Source of the DNA: Euonymus europaeus
Lineage: Eukaryota; Streptophyta; Magnoliopsida; Celastrales; Celastraceae
Length of the DNA stretch: 64,000 bases
Direction of reading: 5' to 3'
NCBI GenBank assembly: GCA_963580455.1
Contig: OY756967.1
Coordinates: 9,446,501 to 9,510,500 of the forward strand
The first letter of the stretch is position 1, and each line of letters begins with the position of its first letter. Positions 11,734 through 23,506 of the stretch are shown here, piece by piece. Under the pieces are notes generated by a model that worked only from the letters and a program-made list of their open reading frames with translations, made no database searches and was not told the origin of the DNA. Position numbers and translations under genes: made by a program.

Positions 11734-13975
11734 CGGTTTTTGTCCATTTGTCATAGAAAGTTGATGTTTTCGCATCGAATAATCCTCGAAGCTCATTTTC
11801 GTAAAATTTAACATAGAGGAACAATAAAAAGTATACACCGAGCAACTTTGATAGTCTGACGTTGCTCAACTTCTCTATGGAGGAGCTTTTACCGGTTTTT
11901 GTCCATTTGTCATAGAAAGTTGGTGTTTTCGCATCGAATAATCCTCGAAGCCCATTTTCGTAAAATTTAACATAGAAGAACAATAAAAAGTATACACCGA
12001 GCAACTTTGATAGTCCGAAGTAGCTCAACTTCTCCATGGAGGAGCTTTTAACGGTTTTTGTCCATTTGTCATAGAAAGTTGGTGTTTTCGCATCGAAATA
12101 ATCCTGTAAGCTCATTTTCGTAGAATTTAACATTGAAGAACAATAAAAAGTATACACCGAGCAACTTTGATAGTCCGAAGGTGCTTAACTCTCTCTATGG
12201 AGGAGCTTTTAACGGTTTTTGTCCATTTGTCATAGAAAGTTGATGTTTTCGCATCGAATAATCCTCGAAGCTCATTTTCGTAAAATTTAATATAGAAGAA
12301 CAATAAAAAGTATACACCGAGCAACTTTGATAGTCCGAAGTTGCTCAACTCTCTCTATGGAGGAGCTTTTAACGGTTTTTGTCCATTTGTCATAGAAACT
12401 TGATGTTTTGGCATCGAAATAATCCTGGAAACGCATTTTCGAAAAATCTAACACAGAAGAACAATAAAAAGTGTAGACCGAGCAACTTTGATTGTCCGAA
12501 GTTGCTCTACTCTCTCTATGAAGGAGCTTTTAACGGTTTTGTCCTTTTATCATAGAAAGTTGCTATTTTGGCATCGAAATTGCCCTGGAAGCTCATTTTC
12601 GTAAAATTTAACATAAAAGAACAATAAAAAGTGTACACCGAGCAACTTCGATTGTCCGAAGTTGCTCAACTCTCTGTATGGAGGAGCTTTTAACGGTTTT
12701 GTCCATTTGTCATAGAAACTTAATGTTTTGGCATTGAAATAATCTTGGAAGCTTATACTCGTAAAATTTGACTTAGTAGAACAATATAAAGTGTAAACCA
12801 AGAAACTTTGATTGTCCGAAGTTGCTCAACTCTCTCTCTGGAGGAGCATTTAACGATTTTGTCCATTTGTCATAGAAAGTTGTTGTTTTGGCATCGCAAT
12901 AATCTTGGAAGCTTATACTCATAAAATTTGACATTGAAGAACAATAAAACGTGTATACCGAGCATCTTTGATATTTCGAAATTGGTCAACTCTATCTATG
13001 AAGGAGCTTTTAACTGTTTTCTCTATTTGTCATAGAAACTTGGGATTTTGGCATCGAAATAATCTAGGAAGCTTACACTCATAGAATTTGACATAGAAGA
13101 ACAATAAAAAGTGTACACCGAGCAACTTTGATGTTCCGAATTTGCTCAACTCTCTCTATGAAGGAGCTTTTCAAGGTATTGTCCATTTGTCATAGAAAGT
13201 TGGTCTTTTGCCATCGAAATAATATTGGAAGCGTATACTCATAAAATTTGGCATAGAAGAACATTAAAAAGTATACACCGAGCAACTTTGATAGTCGAAA
13301 GTTGCTCAACTCTCTCTATGGAGGAGCTTTTAACGGTTTTTGTCCATTTGTCATAGAAAGTTGGTGTTTTGGCATCGAAATAACCCTGGAAACTCATTTT
13401 CGTAAAATCTAACATAGAAGGACAATATAAAGTATACACCGAGCAACTTTGATTGTCCGAAGTTGCTCAAGTCTCTCTATGGAGGAGCTTTTAATGGTTT
13501 TGTCCATTTGTCATAGAAACTGAATGTTTTGGCATTGAAATAATCTTGGAAGCTTATACTCATAAAATTTGACATAGAAGAACATTAAAAAGTGTACACC
13601 GAGCAACTTTGATAGTCCAAAGTTGCTCAACTCTCTCTATGGAGGAGCTTTTAACGGTTTTTGTCCATTTGTCATAGAAAGTTGATGTTTTCGCATCGAA
13701 TAATCCTCGAAGCTCATTTTTGTAAAATTTAACATAAAAGAACAATAAAAAGTGTACACCGAGCAACTTTGATTGTCCGAAGTTGCTCAACTCTCTCTAT
13801 GGAGGAGCTTTTAACGGTTTTTGTCCATTTGTCATAGAAACTTGATGTTTTGGCATCAAAATAACCCTGGAAACGCATTTTCGAAAAATCTAACATAGAA
13901 GAACAATAAAAAGTGTACACCGAGCAACTTTGATTGTCCGAAGTTGCTCTACTCTCTCTATGGAGGAGCTTTTAA
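11734..13975. repeat. 14-mer HOR, 2,242 bp, copy 1
   Basis: Aligns with 13,976-16,217 at an offset of 2,242 bp, with small local drift of a base or so. Shared diagnostic variants include CATAGAGGAACAATAAAA, GGAAACGCATTTTCGAAAAA, CGAAATTGCCCTGG, TGTA(A/C)ACCAAGAAACTTTG and GGAAGCTTACACTCATAGAA in the same order. The boundary is placed where the two copies stop matching, in the CTATGGAGGAGCTTTTAACGG block, uncertain by about 30 bp. Confidence 0.82.
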
Positions 13976-16217
13976 CGGTTTTTGTCCATTTGTCATAGAA
14001 AGTTGATATTTTCGCATCGAATAATCCTCGAAGCTCATTTTCGTAAAATTTAACATAGAGGAACAATAAAAAGTATACACCGAGCAACTTTGATAGTCCG
14101 ACGTTGCTCAACTTCTCTATGGAGGAGCTTTTACCGGTTTTTGTCCATTTGTCATAGAAAGTTGATGTTTTTTCATCGAATAATCCTCGAAGCTAATTTT
14201 CGTAAAATTTAACATAGAAGAACAATAAAAAGTATACACCGAGCAACTTTGATAGTCCGAAGTAGCTCAACTTCTCCATGGAGGAGCTTTTAACGGTTTT
14301 TGTCAATTTGTCATAGAAAGTTGGTGTTTTCGCATCGAAATAATCCTGTAAGCTCATTTTCGTAGAATTTAACATTGAAGAACAATAAAAAGTATACACC
14401 GAGCAACTTTGATAGTCCGAAGTTGCTTAACTCTCTCTATGGAGGAGCTTTTAACGGTTTTTGTCCATTTGTCATAGAAAGTTGATGTTTTCGCATCGAA
14501 TATTCCTCGACGCTCATTTTCGTAAAATTTAATATAGAAGAACAATAAAAAGTATACACCGAGCAACTTTGATAGTCCGAAGTTGCTCAACTCTCTCTAT
14601 GGAGGAGCTTTTAACGGTTTTTGTCCATTTGTCGTAGAAACTTGATGTTTTGGCATCGAAATAACCCTGGAAACGCATTTTCGAAAAATCTAACATAGAA
14701 GAACAATAAAAAGTGTACACCGAGCAACTTTGATTGTCCGAAGTTGCTCTACTCTCTCTATGAAGGAGCTTTTAACGGTTTTGTCCTTTTATCATAGAAA
14801 GTTGCTGTTTTGGCATCGAAATTGCCCTGGAAGCACATTTTCGTAAAATTTAACATAAAAGAACAATAAAAACTGTACACCGAGCAACTTCGATTGTCCG
14901 AAGTTGCTCAACTCTCTGTATGGAGGAGCTTTTAACGGTTTTGTCCATTTGTCATAGAAACTTAATGTTTTGGCATTGAAATAATCTTGGAAGCTTATAC
15001 TCGTAAAATTTGACTTAGTAGAACAATATAAAGTGTACACCAAGAAACTTTGATTGTCCGAAGTTGCTCAACTCTCTCTCTGGAGGAGCATTTAACGATT
15101 TTGTCCATTTGTCATAGAAAGTTGTTGTTTTGGCATCGCAATAATCTTGGAAGATTATACTCATAAAATTTGACATAGAAGAACAATAAAACGTGTACAC
15201 CGAGCATCTTTGATATTCCGAAATTTGTCAACTCTATCTATGAAGGAGCTTTTAACTGTTTTCTCTATTTGTCATAGAAACTTGGGATTTTGGCATCGAA
15301 ATAATCTAGGAAGCTTACACTCATAGAATTTGACATAGAAGAACAATAAAAAGTGTACACCGAGCAACTTTGATGTTCCGAATTTGCTCAACTCTCTCTA
15401 TGAAGGAGCTTTTCAAGGTATTGTCCATTTGTCATAGAAAGTTGGTCTTTTGCCATCGAAATAATATTGGAAGCGTATACTCATAAAATTTGACATAGAA
15501 GAACATTAAAAAGTATACACCGAGCAACTTTGATAGTCCAAAGTTGCTCAACTCTCTCTATGGAGGAGCTTTTAACGGTTTTTGTCCATTTGTCATAGAA
15601 AGTTGGTGTTTTGGCATCGAAATAACCCTGGAAACTCATTTTCGTAAAATCTAACATAGAAGGACAATATAAAGTATACACCGAGCAACTTTGATTGTCC
15701 GAAGTTGCTCAACTCTCTCTATGGAGGAGCTTTTAATGGTTTTGTCCGTTTGTCATAGAAAATTAATGTTTTGGCATTGAAATAATCTTGGAAGCTTATA
15801 CTCATAAAATTTGACATAGAAGAACATTAAAAAGTGTACACCGAGCAACTTTGATAGTCCAAAGTTGCTCAACTCTCTCTATGGAGGAGCTTTTAACTGT
15901 TTTGTCCATTTGTCATAGAAAGTTGATGTTTTCGCATCGAATAATCCTCGAAGCTCATTTTCGTAAAATTTAACATAAAAGAACAATAAAAAGTGTACAC
16001 CGAGCAACTTTGATTGTCCGAAGTTGCTCAACTCTCTCTATGAAGGAGCTTTTAACGGTTTTTGTCCATTTGTCATAGAAACTTGATGTTTTGGCATCGA
16101 AATAACCCTGGAAACGCATTTTCGAAAAATCTAACATAGAAGAACAATAAAAAGTGTACACCGAGCCACTTTGATTGTCCGAAGTTGCTCTACTCTCTCT
16201 ATGGAGGAGCTTTTAAC
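13976..16217. repeat. 14-mer HOR, 2,242 bp, copy 2
   Basis: Tandem partner of 11,734-13,975. It has scattered substitutions relative to copy 1 and a one-base deletion (CTGTTTTGTCC for CGGTTTTTGTCC) near 15,898. Its right part is itself duplicated again as the 1,441-bp 9-mer, so the two HOR levels overlap. Confidence 0.82.
14640..16080. repeat. 9-mer HOR, 1,441 bp, copy A
   Basis: Matches 16,081-17,521 at an offset of 1,441 bp, with the markers GGAAACGCATTTTCGAAAAA, CGAAATTGCCCTGG, ACCAAGAAACTTTG, CTTACACT(C/A)ATAGAATTTG and GAAGGACAATATAAAGTA in the same order. It lies inside copy 2 of the 2,242-bp HOR, so it arose after or together with that duplication. Confidence 0.8.
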
Positions 16218-17521
16218 GGTTTTGTCCTTTTATCATAGAAAGTTTCTGTTTTGGCATCGAAATTGCCCTGGAACCTCATTTTCGTAAAATTTAACATAAA
16301 AGAACAATAAAAAGTGTACACCGAGCAACTTCGATTGTCCGAAGTTGCTCAACTCTCTGTATGGAGGAGCTTTTAACGGTTTTGTCCATTTGTCATAGAA
16401 ACTTAATGTTTTGGCATTGTAATAATCTTGGAAGCTTATACTCGTAAAAATTGACTTAGTAGAACAATATAAAGTGTACACCAAGAAACTTTGATTGTCC
16501 GAAGTTGCTCAACTCTCTCTCTGGAGGAGCAATTAACGATTTTGTCCATTTGTCATAGAAAGTTGTTGTTTTGGCATCGCAATAATCTTGGAAGCTTATA
16601 CTCATAAAATTTGACATAGAAGAACAATAAAACGTGTACACCGAGCATCTTTGATATTCCGAAATTTGTCAACTCTATCTATGAAGGAGCTTTTAACTGT
16701 TTTCTCTATTTGTCATAGAAACTTGGGATTTTGGCATCGAAATAATCTAGGAAGCTTACACTAATAGAATTTGACATAGAAGAACAATAAAAAGTGTACA
16801 CCGAGCAATTTTGATGTTCCGAATTTGCTCAACTCTCTCTATGAAGGAGCTTTTCAAGGTATTGTCCATTTGTCATAGTTAGTTGGTCTTTTGCCATCGA
16901 AATAATATTGGAAGCGTATACTCATAAAATTTGACATAGAAGAACATTAGAAAGTATACACCGAGCAACTTTGATAGTCCAAAGTTGCTCAACTCTCTCT
17001 ATGGAGGAGCTTTTAACGGTTTTTTTCCATTTGTCATAGAAAGTTGGTGTTTTGGCATCGAAATAACCCTGGAAACTCATTTTCGTAAAATCTAACATAG
17101 AAGGACAATATAAAGTATACACCGAGCAACTTTGATTGTCCGAAGTTGCTCAACTCTCTCTATGGAGGAGCTTTTAACGGTTTTGTCCATTTGTCATGGA
17201 AACTTAATGTTTTGGCATTGAAATAATCTTGGAAGCTTATACTCATAAAATTTGACATAGAAGAACATTAAAAAGTGTACACCGAGCAACTTTGATAGTC
17301 CAAAGTTGCTCAACTCTCTCTATGGAGGAGCTTTTAACGGTTTTTGTCCATTTGTCATAGAAAGTTGATGTTTTCGCATCGAATAATCCTCGAATCTCAT
17401 TTTCGTAAAATTTAACATAAAAGAACAATAAAAAGTGTACACCGAGCAACTTTGATTTTCCGAAGTTGCTCAACTCTATCTATGGAGGAGCTTTTAACGG
17501 TTTTTGTCCATTTGTCATAGA
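16081..17521. repeat. 9-mer HOR, 1,441 bp, copy B
   Basis: Second tandem copy of the 9-mer at 14,640-16,080, with a few private changes such as CCGAGCCACTTTG near 16,163 and GTCATGGAAAC near 17,195. The match ends near 17,521, where the copies diverge after CATTTGTCATAGAAA. Confidence 0.8.
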
Positions 17522-18199
17522 AAGTTGATGTTTTCGCATCGAATAATCCTCGAAGCTTGTTGTCGTAAAATTTAACATGAAGAACAATAAAAAGTATACA
17601 CCGAGTAACTTTGTTAGTCCAAAGTTGCTCAACTCTCTCTATGGAGGAGCTTTTAACGGTTTTTATCCATTTGTCATAGAAAGTTGGTGTTTTGGCATCG
17701 AAATAACCCTGGAAACGCATTTTCGTAAAATCTAACATACAAGAACAATAAAAAGTGTACACCAAGCAACTTTGATTGTCCGAAGTTGCTCTACTCTCTC
17801 TATGGAGGAGTTTTTAACGGTTTCGTCCTTTTGTCATAGAAAGTTACTGTTTTGGAATCGAAATAACCCTGGAAGCTCATTTTCGTAAAATTTAACATAA
17901 AAGAACAATAAAAAGTGTATACCGAGCAACTTTGATTGTCCGAAGTTGCTCAACTCTCTCTATGGAAGAGCATTTAACGGTTTTGTCCATTTGTCATAGA
18001 AACTTAATGTTTTAGCATTGAAATAATCTTGGAAGCTTATACTCGTAAAATTTGACTTAGTATAACAATATAAAGTGTACACCGAGCAACTTTGATTGTC
18101 CGAAGTTGCTCAACTCTCTCTCTGGAGGAGCATTTAACGGTTTTGTCCATTTGTCATAGAAAGTTGCTGTTTGGCAACGAAATAATCTTGGAAGCCTAT
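17522..18199. repeat. Satellite linker between HOR zones
   Basis: About four monomers of mixed type. The right part resembles 8,040-8,560 (offset 9,707 bp) through shared TTTTGGAATCG and GTGTATACCG variants. One monomer near 17,560-17,580 carries private changes (GCTTGTTGTCG, AACATGAAGAAC). No other sequence type is present. Confidence 0.75.
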
Positions 18200-21100
18200 A
18201 CACGTAAAATTTGACATAAAAAAGCAATAAAAAGTGTACACCGAGCAACTTCGATTGTCCGAAGTTGCTCAACTCTCTCTATGGAGGAGCTTTTCACGTT
18301 ATTGTCTATTTGTCATAGAAAGTTGGTCTTTTGCCATCGAAATAATCTTGGAAGCTTATACTCATAAAATTTGACATAGAAGAACATTAAAAAGTGTACA
18401 CCGAGCAACTTTGATAGTCCAAAGTTGCTCAACTCTCTATATGGAGGAGCTTTTAACGGTTTTTGTACATTTGTCATAGAAAGTTGGTGTTTTCGCATCG
18501 AAATAATCCTGGAAGCTCATTTTCGTAAAATTTAACATAGAAGAACAAAAAAAAGTGTACACCGAGCAACTTTGATTGTCCGAAGTTGCTCTACTCTCTC
18601 TACGGAGGAGATTTTAACGGTTTTTGTCCATTTGTCATAGAAAGTTGTTGTTTTGGCATCGCAATAATCTTGGATGCTTATACTCATAAAATTTGACATA
18701 GAAGAACAATAAAACGTGAACACCGAGCATCTTTGATGTTCCGAAATTGGTCAACTCTATCTATGAAGGAGCTTTTAACTGTTTTCTATATTTGTCATAG
18801 AAACTTGCGATTTTGGCATCGAAATAATCTAGGAAGCTTATGCTCATAAAATTTGTCATAGAAGAACAATAAAAAGTGTGCACCGAGCAACTTTGATGTT
18901 CCGAAGTTGCTCAACTCTCTCTATGAAGGAGCTTTTCAAGGTATTGTCCATTTGTCATAGAAAGTTGGTCTTTTGCCATCGAAATATTATTGGAAGCGTA
19001 TACCCATAAAATTTGACATAGAAGAACATTAAAAAGTATACGCCGAGCAACTTTGATAGTCCAAAGTTGCTCAACTCTATCTATGGAGGAGCTTTTAACG
19101 GTTTTTGTCCATTTGTCATAGAAAGTTGGTGTTTTCGCATCGAAATAATCGTGGTAGCTCATTTTCGTAAAATATAACATAGAAGAACAATAAAAAGTGT
19201 ACACCGAGCAACTTTGATTGTTCGAAGTTGCTCTACTCTCTCTATGGAGGAGCTTTTAACGGTTTTTGTCCATTTGTCATAGAAAGTTGGTGTTTTCGCA
19301 TCGAAATAATACTGGATGCTCATTTTCGGAAAATTTAATATAGAAGAACAATAAAAAGTGTACACCGAGCAACTTTGATTGTCCGAAGTTGCTCTACTCT
19401 CTCTATGGAGGAGCTTTTAACGGTTTTTGACCATTTGTCACAGAAAGTTGGTGTTTTCGCATCGAAATAATCAAGTAAGCTCATTTTCGTAGAATTTAAC
19501 ATTGAAGAACAATAAAAAGTATACACAGGGCAACTTTGATAGTCCGAAGTTGCTCAACTCTCTCTATGGAGGAGCTTTTAACGGTTTTTGTCCGTTTGTC
19601 ATAGAAAGTTGATGTTTTCGCATCGAATAATCCTCGAAGCTCATTTTCGTAAAATTTAATATAGAAGAACAATAAAATGTATACACCGAGTAAATTTGAT
19701 AGTCCGAAGTTGCTCAACTCTCTCTATGGAGGAGCTTTTAACGGTTTTTGTCCATTTGTCATAGAAACTTGGTGTTTTGGCATCGAAATAACCCTGGAAA
19801 CGCATTTTCAAAAAATCTAACATAGAAGAACAATAAAAAGTGTACACCGAGCGACTTTGATTGTCCGAAGTTGCTCTACTCTCTCTATGGAGGAGCTTTT
19901 AACGGTTTTGTCCTTTTGTCATAGAAAGTTGCTGTTTTGGCATCGAAATTGCCCTGGAAGATCATTTTCGTAAAATTTAACATAAAAAAACAATAAAAAG
20001 TGTACACCGAGCAACTTCGATTGTCCGAAGTTGCTCAACTCTCTGTATGGAGGAGCTTTTAACGGTTTTGTCCATTTGTCATAGAAACTTAATGTTTTGG
20101 CATTGAAATAATCTTGGAAGCTTATACTCGTAAAATTTGACATAAAAAAGCAATAAAAAGTGTACACCGAGCAACTTCGCTTGTCCGAAGTTGCTCAACT
20201 CTCTCTATGGAGGAGCTTTTCATTGTATTCTCCATTTGTCATAGAAAGTTGGTCTTTTGCCATCGAAATAATCTTGGAAGCTTATACTCATAAAATTTGA
20301 CATAGAAGAACATTAAAAAGTGTACACCGAGCAACTTTGATAGTCCATAGTTGGTCAACTCTCTATATGGAGGAGCTTTTAATGGTTTTTGTACATTTGT
20401 CATAGAAAGTTGGTGTTTTCGCACCGAAATAATCCTGGAAGCTCATTTTCGTAAAATTTAACATAGAAGAACAATATAAAGTGTTCACCGAGCAACTTTG
20501 ATTGTCCGAAGTTGCTCTACTCTCTCTATGGAGGAGATTTTAACGGTTTTGTCCATTTGTCATAGAAAATTGCTTTTTTGGCATCGCAATAATCTTAGAA
20601 GCTTATAATCATAAAATTTGACATAGAAGAACAATAAAACGTGTACACCGAGCATCTTTGATGTTCCGAAATTGGTCAACTCTATCTATGAAGGAGCTTT
20701 TAACTGTTTTCTATATTTGTCATAGAAACTTGCGATTTTGGCATCGAAATAATCTAGGAAGCTTATGCTCATAAAATTTGTCATAGAAGAACAATAAAAA
20801 GTGTGCACCGAGCAACTTTGATGTTCCGAAGTTGCTCAACTCTCTCTATGAAGGAGCTTTTCAAGGTATTGTCCATTTGTCATAGAAAGTTGGTCTTTTG
20901 CCATCGAAATAATATTGGAAGCGTATACCCATAAAATTTGACATAGAAGAACATTAAAAAGTATACGCCGAGCAACTTTGATAGTCCAAAGTTGCTCAAC
21001 TCTCTCTATGGAGGAGCTTTTAACGGTTTTCGTCCATTTGTCATAGAAAGTTGGTGTTTTCGCATCGAAATAATCGTGGAAGCTCATTTTCGTAAAATAT

Positions 21101-22690
21101 AACATAGAAGAACAATAAAAAGTGTACACCGAGCAACTTTGATTGTTCGAAGTTGCTCTACTCTCTCTATGGAGGAGCTTTTAACGGTTTTTGTCCATTT
21201 GTCATAGAAAGTTGGTGTTTTCGCATCGAAATAATACTGGATGCTCATTTTCGGAAAATTTAATATAGAAGAACAATAAAAAGTGTACACCGAGCAACTT
21301 TGATTGTCCGAAGTTGCTCTACTCTCTCTATGGAGGAGCTTTTAACGGTTTTTGACCATTTGTCACAGAAAGTTGGTGTTTTCGCATCGAAATAATCAAG
21401 TAAGCTCATTTTCGTAGAATTTAACATTGAAGAACAATAAAAAGTATACACAGGGCAACTTTGATAGTCCGAAGTTGCTCAACTCTCTCTATGGAGGAGC
21501 TTTTAACGGTTTTTGTCCGTTTGTCATAGAAAGTTGATGTTTTCGCATCGAATAATCCTCGAAGCTCATTTTCGTAAAATTTAATATAGAAGAACAATAA
21601 AATGTATACACCGAGCAAATTTGATAGTCCGAAGTTGCTCAACTCTCTCTATGGAGGAGCTTTTAACGGTTTTTGTCCATTTGTCATAGAAACTTGGTGT
21701 TTTAGCATCGAAATAACCCTGGAAACGCATTTTCAAAAAATCTAACATAGAAGAACAATAAAAAGTGTACACCGAGCGACTTTGATTGTCCGAAGTTGCT
21801 CTACTCTCTCTATGGAGGAGCTTTTAACGGTTTTGTCCTTTTGTCATAGAAAGTTGCTGTTTTGGCATCGAAATTGCCCTGGAAGATCATTTTCGTAAAA
21901 TTTAACATAAAAAAACAATAAAAAGTGTACACCGAGCAACTTCGATTGTCCGAAGTTGCTCAACTCTCTGTATGGAGGAGCTTTTAACGGTTTTGTCCAT
22001 TTGTCATAGAAACTTAATGTTTTGGCATTGAAATAATCTTGGAAGCTTATACTCGTAAAATTTGACATAAAAAAGCAATAAAAAGTGTACACCGAGCAAC
22101 TTCGCTTGTCCGAAGTTGCTCAACTCTCTCTATGGAGGAGCTTTTCATTGTATTCTCCATTTGTCATAGAAAGTTGGTCTTTTGCCATCGAAATAATCTT
22201 GGAAGCTTATACTCATAAAATTTGACATAGAAGAACATTAAAAAGTGTACACCGAGCAACTTTGATAGTCCATAGTTGGTCAACTCTCTATATGGAGGAG
22301 CTTTTAATGGTTTTTGTACATTTGTCATAGAAAGTTGGTGTTTTCGCACCGAAATAATCCTGGAAGCTCATTTTCGTAAAATTTAACATAGAAGAACAAT
22401 ATAAAGTGTTCACCGAGCAACTTTGATTGTCCGAAGTTGCTCTACTCTCTCTATGGAGGAGATTTTAACGGTTTTGTCCATTTGTCATAGAAAATTGCTT
22501 TTTTGGCATCGCAATAATCTTGGAAGCTTATAATCATAAAATTTGACATAGAAGAACAATAAAACGTGTACACCGAGCATCTTTGATGTTCCAAAATTGG
22601 TCAACTCTATCTATGAAGGAGCTTTTAACTGTTTTCTCTATTTTTCATAGAAACTTGCGATTTTGGCATCGAAATAATCTAGGAAGCTTA
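18200..22690. repeat. 12-mer HOR, 1,925 bp, about 2.3 copies
   Basis: Offsets of 1,925 bp link 18,911, 20,836 and further points. Shared variants include GGAAGCTTATGCTCATAAA, GAAAGTATACGCCGAGC-type changes, CGTAAAATATAACATAG, CATTTTCGGAAAATTTAATA, GTCACAGAAAGTTGG, ATAATCAAGTAAGC and TATACACAGGGCAAC. The copy starting near 20,125 is very close to the previous one. The first copy has more private changes, and its left edge is blurred by exchange with another monomer type. Confidence 0.82.
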
Positions 22691-23506
22691 TGTTCATAAA
22701 ATTTAGCATAGAAGAACAATAAAAAGTGTGCACCGAGCAACTTTGATTGTCCAAAGTTGCTCAACTCTCTCTATGGAGGAGCTTTTAACGGTTTTTTTCA
22801 TTTTTCATAGAAAGTTGGTGTTTTCGCATCGAAATAATCCTGGAAGCTCATTTTCGTAAAATTTAACATAGAAGAACAATAAAAAGTGTACACCGAGCAA
22901 CTTTGATTGTTCGAAGTTGCTCTACTCTCTCTATGGAGGAGCTTTTAACGGTTTTTTTCCATTTGTCATAGATTGTTGGTGTTTTTGCATCGAAATAATC
23001 CTGGAAGCTCATTTTCGTAAAATTTAACGTAGAAGAACAATAAAAAGTGTACACCGAGCAACTTTGATTGTCCGAAGTTGCTCTACTCTCTCTATGGAGG
23101 AGCTTTTAACTGTTTTTGTCCATTTGTCATAGAAAGTTGATGTTTTCGCATCGAATAATCCTCAAAGCTCATTTTCGTAAAATTTAACATAGAAGAACAA
23201 TAAAAGGTATACACGGAGCAACTTTGATAGTCCGAAGTTGCTCAACTTCTCTATGGAGGAGCTTTTACCGGTTTTTGTCCATTTGTCATAAAAAGTTGGT
23301 GTTTTCGCATCGAATAATCCTCGTAGCTCATTTTCGTAAAATTTAAAATAGAAGAACAATAAAAAGTATACACCGAGCAACTTTGATAGTCCGAAGTAGC
23401 TCAACTTCTCCATGGAGGAGCTTTTAACGGTGTTTGTCCATTTGTCGTAGAAAGTTGGTGTTTTCGCATCGAAATAATCCTGTAAGCTCATTTTCGTAGA
23501 ATTTAA
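19500..23506. repeat. 25-mer HOR (12+13), 4,007 bp, copy 1
   Basis: This segment (a 1,925-bp 12-mer plus a 2,082-bp 13-mer) matches 23,507-27,513 at an offset of 4,007 bp. The rare variant CGAAATTGCCCTGG marks the sub-units at 19,946 and 21,871 here, and at 23,953 and 25,878 in the next copy. Lines compared side by side differ only at isolated positions, for example CCAAAATTGG near 22,592 against CCGAAATTGG in copy 2. Confidence 0.85.

Noticed and set aside
11648..12157. Longest open frame (169 codons, minus strand), and about a hundred similar 60-120 codon minus-strand frames across the window sharing a core like TFYDKWTKTVKSSS.
   Set aside because: They are translations of the satellite. 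Most monomers are 160 bp (3n+1), so the frame shifts at every monomer. Long frames appear only where one-base-short variants (GAATAATCC, CAACTTCTC, TGTTTGGC) happen to restore phase. Ends differ with each indel, there is no constant start or stop, and the differences between copies do not favour synonymous changes as far as I can see.
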